A stretch of 64,000 bases of DNA from Paraburkholderia phosphatilytica (GTDB lineage: Bacteria > Pseudomonadota > Gammaproteobacteria > Burkholderiales > Burkholderiaceae). How positions within the stretch are numbered: position 1 is the stretch's first letter; every line of letters starts with the position of its first letter. Shown here piece after piece: positions 47,758 to 56,425 of the stretch. Under the pieces are notes generated by a model. It worked only from the letters and a program-made list of their open reading frames with translations, was not told the DNA's origin and made no database searches. A program made the translations under genes and the position numbers. Where the stretch lies: NCBI RefSeq assembly GCF_003443895.1, contig NZ_QQOA01000002.1:327106-391105 (forward strand). The letters are read 5' to 3'.

Positions 47758-49146
47758 TCATTTCGAAAATCCCGGCGCCGCATCGTTGCTCGCCGCGCCG
47801 CCGAGGAACGACCGCCATACCGGCGGATTGCGCTGCTCGGCCTGCTCGCCCGGCGTCGCAGGCACGGTCGCGCCCTTCGCGAGCGGCGACACGAGATGCG
47901 GCGTGACGATGATCACCAGCTCCTTGTCGGTCTGCTGGTAGTTCAGCTGCTTGAAGAACGCGCCGATCACCGGCAGGTCGCCGAGCAGCGGCACCTTGTC
48001 GACGTTCGACGCGGTCTCGCGATCGATCAGCCCGCCGATCACGAAGCTCTCGCCGTCGCCGAGTTCGACGGTGGTGTCCGCGCGGCGCGTCGTGATCGCG
48101 GGCACCGAGATGCCGTTGACCGTCACCGCATGCACGAAATCGAGCTGGCTCGCCTCCGGCGCCACCTTCAGCGCGATGCGCTGCGGGCTCAGCACGGTCG
48201 GCGTCAGCGACAGGCCGATGCCATACGGCTTGTATTCGATCGACGTGGTGCCGAGCGCTTCCGGCACCGGGATCGGAATCTCGCCGCCCGCGAGGAAGCT
48301 CGCGCTCTGCCCTGACAGCGCGACGAGCGTCGGCTCCGCGAGCACGCGCGCGAGGTTGTTCGATTCGAGCAGGCTCAGGTCGGCCGCGAGCCCGTGCGTC
48401 ACCGAGTTGAAGACGAGGTTGAACGCGGACGAGATCGGCGAGGTCGCCGTGACGCTCATGGTCTGTCCCGGCGACAGCGCGGGCGTGAAAGTCGTCAGCG
48501 AGCTCGGCCCGAACGAGCCGAACGCGAAGCCGTTGTTCTGCCGCAGGAAGTTGAAGCCCGCTTCCTTCAGCACCTGGCGGCTGAACTCGACCACCCGCAC
48601 GTCGACCTGCACGACGGGGCGCGTCGCGATCGTAGACGTGTCGAACACGGTGCCGTCCTTGCCGAGCGAGCCGTTCGCGGCGACCACCGCGCGCTGGTGC
48701 TGCTCCATCGTCGGCGTGCTGCCGGTGATGAGCGCCGTGCCACTCAGCACCTTGACGCCGGGTGTGTCGCTGCCGAGCAGCGCGTGGGCCGCGTTGGTCG
48801 TCACGTTGACGGTGTAGCGCACCGGCATCTCCTGACCGCGCTCCCACAGCATCACGTCCGTGGTGCCCGCCGCCTTGCCGATCAGCAGCACGCCGCCGCG
48901 CCGGTCGCCCTTCACGATCAGCACGTCCGCGACGGTTGGATCGCCGACGGCGATGCGCGCGAGCGCGTGTCCGACGGCGAGCGTCTGCTGCGCGCCGACC
49001 GTGATGTCGATGGTTTGCGACGGTTGACCGAGGCTCGTGGTTGCGCTGTCCGCCGCGTTTGCGCATGGCACGAGCGGCAGCCACCCGATGCCCGTCGCGA
49101 GACCGATCGATAGCGCGATTCCCGCCGAAAGAAATCGTTTTGTCAT
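47758..49146 (-). CDS. cpaC: CpaC/RcpA-type pilus secretin
   Basis: A 462-residue outer-membrane secretin. A signal peptide (SAGIALSIGLATGIGWLPLV, then PCANA) is followed by the T2SS pilotin-like N domain (IAVGDPTVADVLIVKGDRRG), a BON-like module and the C-terminal secretin domain (IEYKPYGIGLSLTPTVLSPQ, GESFVIGGLIDRETASNVDK, PVIGAFFKQL). It forms the channel through which the Flp pilus leaves the cell. It lies between cpaB and tadZ with about 100 nt free upstream. Confidence 0.93.
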   Translation of the reverse strand: MTKRFLSAGIALSIGLATGIGWLPLVPCANAADSATTSLGQPSQTIDITVGAQQTLAVGHALARIAVGDPTVADVLIVKGDRRGGVLLIGKAAGTTDVMLWERGQEMPVRYTVNVTTNAAHALLGSDTPGVKVLSGTALITGSTPTMEQHQRAVVAANGSLGKDGTVFDTSTIATRPVVQVDVRVVEFSRQVLKEAGFNFLRQNNGFAFGSFGPSSLTTFTPALSPGQTMSVTATSPISSAFNLVFNSVTHGLAADLSLLESNNLARVLAEPTLVALSGQSASFLAGGEIPIPVPEALGTTSIEYKPYGIGLSLTPTVLSPQRIALKVAPEASQLDFVHAVTVNGISVPAITTRRADTTVELGDGESFVIGGLIDRETASNVDKVPLLGDLPVIGAFFKQLNYQQTDKELVIIVTPHLVSPLAKGATVPATPGEQAEQRNPPVWRSFLGGAASNDAAPGFSK

Positions 49147-49246
49147 GTTGTGATGGGCAGTGACCGCTGCCCGCTCCCTGAAACCGCTGAATGCTTGTGC
49201 CGTCGGGCGCTGGATGGATCGCGCCTTGAATCAAGCGTTGAATCAA

Positions 49247-50224
49247 TCACCAGGCCACCGTTTCGGCATGCCCGCCTCGTATCACTTCAATGTTGCCTCC
49301 GCTTTGCGCCGTCACGACCGGACGCGCTTTCGGCACGCTGCGTTCCGGTTGCCGGCCTGTCGCGTTCTGCGCGCCGGACAGTTCGGCGAGCGCAACGCCT
49401 GCGGCGGCACGTGTCGAACCGTTCAGGTCAGGGTCCATGCCGCCGTCCTTGCCTTTGATCGCGGCGCCCGACGCCGACGTCTTCACGACGCCGCCATATG
49501 GCGCGAACGCGGCTGGATCGACGACATCGTCATCGTTCGGATTCCGAAGCGCGAAGAACAGGCGCCCGGAGGTTTCGGCGAGCGCAAGCTTGTCGACGTC
49601 CTCGACCGGCACCGCCAGCACCGCGGTGCGCGGCGCATTCGTCGCCGAACGCTGCTGGCGCGCGCCATTCGTATTGCTCGCGCTGGCGGCATCGCCAAAC
49701 GCGAGCACGCGCACCTTCGACATCAGCAGGCGCGCCTGGGTTTGCGCGATCTCCGCGTTGCCCGCATTCAGACCGCCCGCGCTGCCGTCGCGCTTCAGCG
49801 TGAAGAACACGTCGACATAGTTGCCGGGCTTCACGCGGTCGCCGACGGCATTCGCTTCGTCGACGCGCACCGCGACCGCGCGCTCGCCGGGGCGGATGCG
49901 CTCGGCGATACCGGTCAGCAATTGGGCTTCGAACACGGGCGTATGCGCGGCGATATCGACGGTCGGTGTACGACCCGCGATCGCGCCGGCGTCGCTGAAC
50001 GTGCCGTTCGGATTGACCGGCATCGACTCCACCGCGAGCGCGTCGGGCGGGATCGGCTGGCCGGCCGGCAGCGCGCGCGTCGCGACGACGATCGGCCAGC
50101 GCTGCGCGAGCGTCGCGGATGGCGGCGGTGCGGATGGGCGCCGCGACAGCGTCCACGCGAAGATGCCGAGCAGCACGGCGAGCACGATCAGCACGGCGGC
50201 GGCGATACGGGTCAGCGTGGCCAC
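49247..50224 (-). CDS. cpaB: CpaB/RcpC pilus assembly protein
   Basis: A 325-residue periplasmic protein held by an N-terminal helix (AAAVLIVLAVLLGIFAWTLS). The SAF-like domain (IVVATRALPAGQPIPPDALA) and the RcpC region (AVAVRVDEANAVGDRVKPGN, YVDVFFTLKRDG) are typical of CpaB. CpaB supports the secretin and contributes to pilin processing. The start is GTG at 50224 with GGAGG six bases upstream. It is followed by cpaC and preceded by tadE. Confidence 0.92.
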   Translation of the reverse strand: MATLTRIAAAVLIVLAVLLGIFAWTLSRRPSAPPPSATLAQRWPIVVATRALPAGQPIPPDALAVESMPVNPNGTFSDAGAIAGRTPTVDIAAHTPVFEAQLLTGIAERIRPGERAVAVRVDEANAVGDRVKPGNYVDVFFTLKRDGSAGGLNAGNAEIAQTQARLLMSKVRVLAFGDAASASNTNGARQQRSATNAPRTAVLAVPVEDVDKLALAETSGRLFFALRNPNDDDVVDPAAFAPYGGVVKTSASGAAIKGKDGGMDPDLNGSTRAAAGVALAELSGAQNATGRQPERSVPKARPVVTAQSGGNIEVIRGGHAETVAW

Positions 50225-50276
50225 GATGTGCCTCCGCGAAAGTGTGGCGCGCGATCGCGCGGGGTCGGCATCACGG

Positions 50277-50777
50277 TCACAGGATGTTCTCCGGATTGAG
50301 CTGCACCGTCGAGCTGCTCGACAACGTGCTGGGCAACGCGATGCCGAGCAGCGGCAGCGTGGGGACGAGCGGACTCGCCGCGTAGTCGTAGTTCATCGTC
50401 ACTTCGATGCAGTCGAGCGATGCGTCGTAGCTGCACGCGGCGGGCGTCGCGGTGCAGTTCGCGCGGTTCGCGAGCCACGACGACACGTTGGCCGCGGCGG
50501 TGCAGGCGGCGCTCGCCCGTGCATCGAGCGCGGCGTTCAGCGTGGTCGCGTCCTGGTACGCGAGCGCGGCGCGCGCGCCCTCTTCCGCGGCGAGCGTCAG
50601 GCTCTGCTCCGCGACGAAGATCAGGCTGTACGTGACGATCGCGTACAGCACGAGGAAGAACAGTGGGAACAGCAGCGCGAACTCGACCGCGGTCGCGCCG
50701 CGCGCCCGATGGCGGGCGCCGATGCGCCGCTTGCTGGCATAGCGGCGAACGGCCGTGCGAGTACCAGGCGCGCTCAT
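50277..50777 (-). CDS. tadE: TadE-like pseudopilin
   Basis: A 166-residue protein with the TadE N-terminal segment RHRARGATAVEFALLFPLFF, where the acidic residue at +5 after the Gly cleavage site is the mark of class III prepilins. A Cys-rich extracellular part follows (four Cys in CTAAANVSSWLANRANC and nearby). It is probably cleaved by the CpaA peptidase whose gene overlaps its start (ATGA). The ATG at 50777 is preferred over one 6 nt upstream because of ribosome binding site spacing. Confidence 0.88.
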   Translation of the reverse strand: MSAPGTRTAVRRYASKRRIGARHRARGATAVEFALLFPLFFLVLYAIVTYSLIFVAEQSLTLAAEEGARAALAYQDATTLNAALDARASAACTAAANVSSWLANRANCTATPAACSYDASLDCIEVTMNYDYAASPLVPTLPLLGIALPSTLSSSSTVQLNPENIL

Positions 50778-51313
50778 CGCCATAGTCCTCCCAGACCGTG
50801 CGCGGTCCGCACGACATGCCATGCGAGCATGCACGTCCACACGATCGCGGGCACCGTGAGACAGGCGGCATACGGCGTTGCGCGACGCGTGCCGAGCACG
50901 AGCGTCGGCGTGCCGCTGCGCCGGCCCGGCACGCTCAGCGCCGCGAGCGGCGTGCGGGTAGCGATCAGCAGCACGGCCGCGTGAATGCCGGCCGCGAGGC
51001 TCGCCGCGACCCACAGGCCCAGCAGCGCGTGCACGCCGCACCATGCGCCGAGCACCGCAAAGACCTTGACGTCCGCGGCGCCCATCATCCGCGCCATATA
51101 GAACGGCAGCAGCGCGACGAGTCCGACGGCCGCGCCCTCCATCATCCGCAAGGGCGTCACGTCGAACGGGCTGCGCTGCGCGAACGCGCAGACACACGCC
51201 GTGGCCAGACCCGCCGCGACGAGAAGATTGGGAACGCGCCGGTTCCGGCAGTCGCACAGCGCGACCGCCGCAGCCCAGGCGATGAACAGAAGACTACCCA
51301 CGGGCGCACTCAT
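50774..51313 (-). CDS. cpaA: CpaA/TadV prepilin peptidase
   Basis: A 179-residue polytopic membrane aspartic peptidase (A24A family). The two catalytic Asp residues lie in ALCDCRNRRVPN (about residue 19-21) and MMGAADVKVFA (about residue 81). It removes the leader of the Flp pilin and probably of the TadE/TadG pseudopilins. It stands 90 nt after flp, with a hairpin between them, and overlaps tadE by 4 nt. Confidence 0.92.
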   Translation of the reverse strand: MSAPVGSLLFIAWAAAVALCDCRNRRVPNLLVAAGLATACVCAFAQRSPFDVTPLRMMEGAAVGLVALLPFYMARMMGAADVKVFAVLGAWCGVHALLGLWVAASLAAGIHAAVLLIATRTPLAALSVPGRRSGTPTLVLGTRRATPYAACLTVPAIVWTCMLAWHVVRTAHGLGGLWR

Positions 51314-51346
51314 CCGCTTGAAAATGCCGGACGAGCTTCACCACAC

Positions 51347-51367
51347 GCGAGCCGCGACGCAGCTCGC
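51347..51367 (-). other. Hairpin between flp and cpaA
   Basis: GCGAGC at 51347-51352 pairs with GCTCGC at 51362-51367 around a 9-nt loop, without a following T run. It could protect the flp mRNA 3' end or lower readthrough into cpaA, which would help make far more pilin than machine. The evidence is only the inverted repeat and its position. Confidence 0.35.
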
Positions 51368-51403
51368 ATGAAGCTTAGTTGTCCGACTGACAGAAAAAGT
51401 GCG

Positions 51404-51616
51404 CTAGCCGCCCGTACCGCTGGAGCCGCTGGAACTGCCGGTGCTCGTTGCCGACGAGATGACGCTCGTGATGCTGGTGAATGCCGATTTCAGCTCGGTG
51501 GCGAGGCCGCTCATGCTGCTGGCGATGGCCAGTGCGATGAGCCCTGCGATCAGGCCGTATTCGATGGCCGTGACGCCCTCGTTGTCTCTCAGGAAACGTC
51601 TGGTGAACTTTCTCAT
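51404..51616 (-). CDS. flp: Flp/Fap-type pilin
   Basis: A 70-residue type IVb pilin. After the leader MRKFTRRFLRDNEG, cleavage before VTAIEYGLIAGLIALAIASS is the class III prepilin pattern, with Glu at +5 and Tyr at +6. The mature part is a single helix plus a Ser/Thr/Gly-rich tail (SATSTGSSSGSSGTGG). It forms the fimbria assembled by the surrounding Tad genes. GAGGG precedes the ATG at 51616. A sigma-54-type promoter lies about 145 nt upstream. Confidence 0.93.
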   Translation of the reverse strand: MRKFTRRFLRDNEGVTAIEYGLIAGLIALAIASSMSGLATELKSAFTSITSVISSATSTGSSSGSSGTGG

Positions 51617-51760
51617 TGTGAACCCTCGGAATTGCTTTAATCGTTTGTATGGCACCCGTGTGACCGTGTGACTGGTGCTTCAGGCCGGCACACGGAAGGC
51701 GTTTCTCTCATCCGCCTTTCTCGTGCTGTTGCCGACGTCCGGTCATGTTACGGCTGCTGC

Positions 51761-51776
51761 TGCAACTGGCTTCCCA
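51761..51776 (-). promoter_or_regulatory. Sigma-54 promoter of flp (Tad operon)
   Basis: On the minus strand the sequence TGGGAAG-N4-TTGCA has the invariant GG (-24) and GC (-12) exactly 10 nt apart and matches the -12 box fully. Two bases differ from the consensus TGGCACG in the -24 box. Transcription would start near 51750, giving a leader of about 130 nt before flp. The operon ends with the gene for a sigma-54 activator. Confidence 0.65.
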
Positions 51777-52211
51777 TTCTGGTCTGTTCGATAACGTACC
51801 TCCCCCGTCATCCACGACTCTGGTGCAACTTATAGCTCAATGCTTCGATTTAAGCAATGAGTGTTGCGTGAAACCCTTGCCCCGCATGGCCTGACGGGGT
51901 TGCCCGAATTATCGGCAGCGAATCGCGCGAACCGACCTAGGGGTTTCCATGAGTTAGATTCGCTGCACTAACTATCCGTTTGAACCGCCCGTTTCAATCG
52001 TCCGTGTGTGTCCGCGTTACGCGCGCCGCCGTAACGCGGGCCGCCGCCCGTTACGTTACGCGCCGCTCATCGCGCATCGAAGCCGCGCCCGCCTGCCCTT
52101 CCCAAGGTCGTCCTCCGGTTTGATTCGTTCGTTCGTCCGCCTTGCCGCACAAGGCTCTGCGCGATTTCACGAAAGCACGCGAATGCTCCCTCGCCGATTC
52201 CTCATGCGAAA
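51777..52211. other. Divergent control region between the Tad operon and the lipoprotein gene
   Basis: About 435 nt, bounded by two divergent sigma-54-type promoters. Nothing here looks like a gene. Both promoters need an activator bound upstream, so binding sites for the sigma-54 regulator are expected within this stretch. I did not find a clear repeated palindrome. Confidence 0.5.
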
Positions 52212-52227
52212 TGGCACACCTGTTGCA
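52212..52227 (+). promoter_or_regulatory. Sigma-54 promoter of the repetitive lipoprotein gene
   Basis: TGGCACA-N4-TTGCA matches the sigma-54 consensus TGGCACG-N4-TTGCW in all but one base and has the GG and GC at correct spacing. Transcription would start near 52239, about 37 nt before the ATG, at a normal distance from the ribosome binding site. Confidence 0.85.
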
Positions 52228-52275
52228 GATAGGGGCCCGCAGCACGATCAACTACACCTACGAAGCGAGGGCGAC

Positions 52276-53685
52276 ATGCAGATTCAAACGACACACGGTC
52301 TGGTACGGACTTCCCTGATCGCGGCCAGCGTGGCCGCGATGCTGTCACTTGCCGCATGCGGAGGGTCCGGCACGCTCAGCCAAGGCACCGGCACCGGCAG
52401 CGGCGCCGACGGTGGCAGCGGTGCGCTGTCGACGACGGGCAGCGGTTCGGGTTCGACCTCGGGGTCCGGCCTCGGCAGTTCGTCGGGCGGTTCGGGCAAC
52501 ACGACCGGCAGCGGCACGACGGCCACGGCGAACGCGGCGGGACAGGTGGTGGCGAACGCGGGCGGTGTGGTCGGCGATGCGGGTTCGACGGTGTCGGGCA
52601 TCGGCTCGACGCTCGGCTCGCAGTCGGTGCCGGGCGTGAGTTCGCAGACGACGCAGGCCGCGGCCGGTGTGGTCGAGAACGTCGGCGCCGCGGTGTCGAC
52701 GCTCGGCAGCGGTATCACGAACGGCCTCGGCCAGCTGGGCGCGTCGACCGATCCGGTCGGCACGACGCTATCGAGCGCCGGCGGCGCGGTCGGCAATCTC
52801 GGCAACGCAGTGACGAGCGCGGGCAATCTCGTGACGAGTCTCGGCACCGGTTCCCTCGCGCCGCTCGCACCGGTGACGTCGCCGCTCGGCGGCGCGATCG
52901 ATACGCTCGGCGGCGCCGTGACCAACGGCGGCGGCACGCTCACCACCGCGCTCTCGACGGGCCCGGTCCAGCAGGTCACGCAGCAGCTCAGCACGGCGAT
53001 CACGCCGATCACTTCGACCGTTGCATCGACCACGCAGACGGTCGGCACCGCGACCGGCCTGGGCGCGCCGGTCAACAACCTGCTGCAGACGGTGGGCGGC
53101 GGCTTGAACCAGGCTGGCGCGATGGTCGCGTCGTCGGGCAACGGCAACCCGGTGACGACGGGCGTAGGCGGCGTCGTGTCCGACACGGGCAAGACGGTCG
53201 CCTCGGTCGGCGGACTGCTGACGGGCGGCAACGCTAGTTCGAATCCGCTTGCGCCGATCACTAGCGCGCTGGGTGGTCTCAGCAGCCTCGGCGGCCTCGG
53301 TGGATCAAGCGGCGGCAGCAATCCGCTCGCGCCCGTCACGAGCGTACTCGGTGGCCTCGCGGGTGGCACGGGCGGCAGCAATCCGCTCGCGCCGGTGACC
53401 ACCGCGCTGTCGAGCGTGACCGGTGCGCTCTCCGGCGCGGCTGGCGGCTCGTCGAGCCCGCTTGCACCGGTGACGGGTCTCGTGTCGTCGGTGACGGGCG
53501 CGCTGGGCGGCGTCGCGGTCAGCGGCTCCGCGAGCCTCGGCTCGGCATCGGCGAGTTCGAGTTCGTCGGGCGGCAGCGCGCCGGCGCTGACTGCATCGAC
53601 GGGCGGCAGCAACGGCAGCGCGAATCCGCTCGGCTCGGTGACGACGCTCGTCGGCGGCCTGCTCGGCGGCGTGACGAAGAAATGA
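52276..53685 (+). CDS. Repetitive Gly/Ser/Thr-rich surface lipoprotein candidate
   Basis: A 469-residue protein. The signal peptide ends in lipobox LSLAAC (Cys28). Residues 29-85 are almost only Gly, Ser and Thr. A long middle region alternates short hydrophobic and Gly/Asn turns (VGNLGNAVTSAGNLVTSLG). From about residue 320 to the end a unit resembling SNPLAPVTSVLGGLAG is repeated about five times with variation, ending VGGLLGGVTKK. Similar proteins are sometimes labelled collagen-like, but no Gly-X-Y triplet repeat is present. GAGGG precedes the ATG at 52276, and an excellent sigma-54 promoter lies upstream. It may be a stalk or adhesin secreted with the pilus. The function is unknown. Confidence 0.8.
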   Translation: MQIQTTHGLVRTSLIAASVAAMLSLAACGGSGTLSQGTGTGSGADGGSGALSTTGSGSGSTSGSGLGSSSGGSGNTTGSGTTATANAAGQVVANAGGVVGDAGSTVSGIGSTLGSQSVPGVSSQTTQAAAGVVENVGAAVSTLGSGITNGLGQLGASTDPVGTTLSSAGGAVGNLGNAVTSAGNLVTSLGTGSLAPLAPVTSPLGGAIDTLGGAVTNGGGTLTTALSTGPVQQVTQQLSTAITPITSTVASTTQTVGTATGLGAPVNNLLQTVGGGLNQAGAMVASSGNGNPVTTGVGGVVSDTGKTVASVGGLLTGGNASSNPLAPITSALGGLSSLGGLGGSSGGSNPLAPVTSVLGGLAGGTGGSNPLAPVTTALSSVTGALSGAAGGSSSPLAPVTGLVSSVTGALGGVAVSGSASLGSASASSSSSGGSAPALTASTGGSNGSANPLGSVTTLVGGLLGGVTKK

Positions 53686-54061
53686 GCGGCAGCGCGTGCG
53701 GCGAAACGACGACGTCGCTTCGTCGTCGGGCGCGAGCGACGTCGCGGCTGAGCAGACTGCGGCCCGCGTCGCACAGGTAGTCGTGGTCGACGCAATGCCG
53801 CGCGGCGATGGGATCGAGCGGCGTTGCTCGCGGCAGCGGGATGGTTTTCTGAAAGTGCGCAGCGCAGTAGGCGCACGCGCAGCAATGCGTAGTAGCACGT
53901 AACAACGACGGTCAAGTTTTCGACAAACGCGGCCGTCAATGCAGCGATAACGAACACAGAAAAGCGGTAACGCGGAGGCGCATGCCATCCGCAACATTCG
54001 ACGCACGCCCGGCCAGGCGGCGCGAATGCACAACAAACAAGGCCTTCCGAGGACAACCAGC
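53686..54061. other. Intergenic region, no gene seen
   Basis: About 375 nt between the lipoprotein and TpsB genes. A GACGACG/CGTCGTC inverted repeat lies just after the lipoprotein stop, without a T run. Near 54010 the sequence AGGCGGC-N5-ATGCA has GG and GC at sigma-54 spacing but otherwise matches poorly. The open frames here look like shadows. Confidence 0.45.
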
Positions 54062-55792
54062 ATGAAATCCGGCTCCCTGACATGGACGCTTTGGCTCGCC
54101 ACGCTTACGGCGCTCGCAGCCGGCGCCGCCCACGCGCAGTCGCGCCCCGCACCCGCGCCGGCACCGACGCCCGCACCTGCGCCAGCCGTCGGCGGTAATC
54201 CGCTCGATTCGCTGCCGCAGATCAACGCGCCGCAAAAAGGCCCGAACGTGACCGTGCAGGTCCAGCAGCAGGCGCCGCAACTGCAGGCGCTGCTCGCGCG
54301 CCATCTGACGCCATCGAAGATCCAGGTGGAAGGCGTGAAGACGCTTCCGTTCGATCAGGTCGCCGCGCGCTTCACGCCGCTCGTCGGCAAGGACATCACG
54401 ATCGGCCAGCTGATCGACACCGCCAACGGTGTGACAAAGCTCTATCAGGAACGCGGCTATGCGCTGTCGTTCGCGTTCGTGCCGGCGCAGGACTTCGCGG
54501 ACGGCGTGGTGCGCGTGACGGTGGTGGAAGGCTATGTGGCCGACGTGAAGGTCACCGGCCGGCCCGGCGCGACCGAGGACAAGATCCGCGGCATCGCGGC
54601 GCACATCACCGCCGACCGGCCGCTGCGGCGCGCCACGTTCGAGCGTTACATCAACGTGCTCGGCCTGCTGCCGGGCGTGAAGGTCAACGCGACCGTCGAG
54701 CCGCCGAAGAACACCGACGGCGCGACCACGCTGACGCTCGCTGTGGACCGCAAGCCGTTCAACGTCAGCACCGGCATCGACTTCAATCACCCCGGCGTGC
54801 AGGGTCTCCTGACCGCGACCGAGAACGGGCTCACGTCGCTCGGCGAGCAGCTGAGCGTGTCGGCGTTGCTGCCGAAGGGGCGCGACAACCAGACCTATCT
54901 GGCTGTGGACGGCGCGCTGCCGATCGGCACCAACGGCCTGACCGCGAAGCTCGATGCGTCGCACTACCGCGGCAATCCGGTCGACAATCCGGGCCTGCCC
55001 TCGTACGTGCAGCGCACGGTGATCAACGACAAGCTCGGCGGCTCGCTCGCGTATCCGCTGCTGCTCAGCAATACGCAGAGCCTGATGGGCACGGTGACGG
55101 CCTACGCGTCGCACGACGAGGACCGTTACCGCAACCAGATCACGGGCGCGCAGATCGGGCTGCAGTCGCAGGTGCGCGTGCTGCAGCTGCAGGCCGACTA
55201 CGCGAGCGTCCAGACCGGCCAGGTGCGCAAGCTGAGCGTGAACGTCGCGAAGGCGTTCGATATTCTCGGTGCATCGAAATCCGGCGATTCGAACGTACCG
55301 GGCGTGGTCACGGTCAATCCGGCGTCGATCGATTTCGTGCGCACCGGCGCCACCTTCACGCAGACCAACGACTGGCCGCATGGCTTCGGCACCGCGCTGT
55401 CGCTGACTGGCCAGTACAGCCCCGATTCGCTGCCCACCTCCGAGCAGATCTCGTTCGGCGCGCAGCGCTTCGCGCTCGGCTACCAGCCGGGCGAAACGTC
55501 CGGCGACTCCGGCTGGGGCGCGTCGTTCGAGGTCAATCGCGCGTTCGGGCTGGGCTTCACGTATCTGAAGTCGATCACGCCGTATGTCGCCGTCGATACG
55601 GCGCGCGTCTATCTGCATGCGGGCACGCCGGCGCCGTCGAAGCTCGCGTCGGTCGCGCTCGGCTTTCGCATCACGGATGCGAAGTACTACAGCCTCGATC
55701 TGTCGGTGGCGAAGCCCGTCGGCGATGCGCCGGTGGAGAGCGCGTCACGGAGCCCGCGGATCAATGCGACGTTCTCGTATCAGCTCAATTGA
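54062..55792 (+). CDS. TpsB-family two-partner secretion transporter (ShlB/FhaC/HecB type)
   Basis: About 576 residues. A signal peptide ending GAAHAQ leads to a Pro/Ala linker. POTRA domains follow (KIQVEGVKTLPFDQVAARFT, YALSFAFVPAQDFADGVVRV, TVVEGYVADVKVTGRPG), and then the beta-barrel with RATFERYINVLGLLPGV and an aromatic C-terminal end (INATFSYQLN). Such proteins export or insert a large TpsA partner through the outer membrane. No TpsA (haemagglutinin-repeat) gene is visible on either side, so the partner is elsewhere or unusual. GAGGA precedes the ATG at 54062. It follows the repetitive lipoprotein gene. Confidence 0.9.
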   Translation: MKSGSLTWTLWLATLTALAAGAAHAQSRPAPAPAPTPAPAPAVGGNPLDSLPQINAPQKGPNVTVQVQQQAPQLQALLARHLTPSKIQVEGVKTLPFDQVAARFTPLVGKDITIGQLIDTANGVTKLYQERGYALSFAFVPAQDFADGVVRVTVVEGYVADVKVTGRPGATEDKIRGIAAHITADRPLRRATFERYINVLGLLPGVKVNATVEPPKNTDGATTLTLAVDRKPFNVSTGIDFNHPGVQGLLTATENGLTSLGEQLSVSALLPKGRDNQTYLAVDGALPIGTNGLTAKLDASHYRGNPVDNPGLPSYVQRTVINDKLGGSLAYPLLLSNTQSLMGTVTAYASHDEDRYRNQITGAQIGLQSQVRVLQLQADYASVQTGQVRKLSVNVAKAFDILGASKSGDSNVPGVVTVNPASIDFVRTGATFTQTNDWPHGFGTALSLTGQYSPDSLPTSEQISFGAQRFALGYQPGETSGDSGWGASFEVNRAFGLGFTYLKSITPYVAVDTARVYLHAGTPAPSKLASVALGFRITDAKYYSLDLSVAKPVGDAPVESASRSPRINATFSYQLN

Positions 55793-56061
55793 GGGTGCTG
55801 CGTTGCCGTGTGGTGCAGTGCGGTGCGGTGTGCCGCGCGGTGAATCGAAGGCCGCCTCTAATCGATCGGAGCGCGTCGCCATCGCTTGATCTTGTGTGCG
55901 GAACGCCGGTGGTTCCATCTCGAAATAGAGGTTCCACTATCGAATCGCTAGACCGTCCGGAAAGCCGCGCCGGGATTGGGTTCGCTGGATTTCCTCCGGC
56001 GATTCCCCGCATTCTTACCCGCAAGCCGTCCCGGTTGGACCGGCTGGGCGGGTCTGTAGCG

Positions 56062-56139
56062 CTACCGCACGACCACTACGAATGCCACGCCTATCAGCGC
56101 GAGGCAGACGATAGTTGCCGCTGCGAACAGCGCGATCAT
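56062..56139 (-). CDS. 25-residue membrane peptide
   Basis: A very short frame, MIALFAAATIVCLALIG then VAFVVVVR, that would form a single membrane helix with a basic end. AAAGGGGA lies 8-10 nt before the ATG and overlaps the region right after the stop of the preceding gene, with only 14 nt between them. This fits a small translated phage membrane protein, for example a holin-like or regulatory peptide, but nothing identifies it further. Confidence 0.5.
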   Translation of the reverse strand: MIALFAAATIVCLALIGVAFVVVVR

Positions 56140-56153
56140 CTTCGCGTCCCCTT

Positions 56154-56372
56154 TCACGGCGCGGCCTTGCGCTGACTAAATGTATACGTCGTGCCGCCGA
56201 TCTCCGCGACGGCCGCCCCTTCGAGCTTGACGAGGCGGCGGATCAACTTGCGCGACTGAACGGCAAGCTCCCAGCCCATCTCCCGGTTCGCCTCGTCGAT
56301 TCCCTTGAACTCCCGGCCGTTCCGGGTTCCCGCCGCCCGGACGACGAGCGGGACACGTACGCGATCTAGCAT
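56154..56372 (-). CDS. Hypothetical phage protein (72 residues)
   Basis: A soluble, basic protein reading MLDRVRVPLVVRAAGTRNG with a later helix REMGWELAVQSRKLIRRLV. AAGGAG lies at ideal distance from the ATG at 56372, which I prefer to an in-frame TTG 15 nt upstream. A possible promoter lies about 55-85 nt before it, after a terminator for the preceding operon. I recognise no family. Confidence 0.6.
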   Translation of the reverse strand: MLDRVRVPLVVRAAGTRNGREFKGIDEANREMGWELAVQSRKLIRRLVKLEGAAVAEIGGTTYTFSQRKAAP

Positions 56373-56425
56373 GTTCGACTCCTTCAAGATTCGGGTTTCG
56401 CTGGCTCACCGAACCAGCAAATTTG

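Noticed and set aside
53996..54030. Sigma-54 promoter before the TpsB gene
   Set aside because: Only the GG and GC dinucleotides match; the rest of both boxes is poor.
55793..56061. Left attachment site of the prophage
   Set aside because: No tRNA gene or clear direct repeat with the visible right side was found; the right end lies outside the window.
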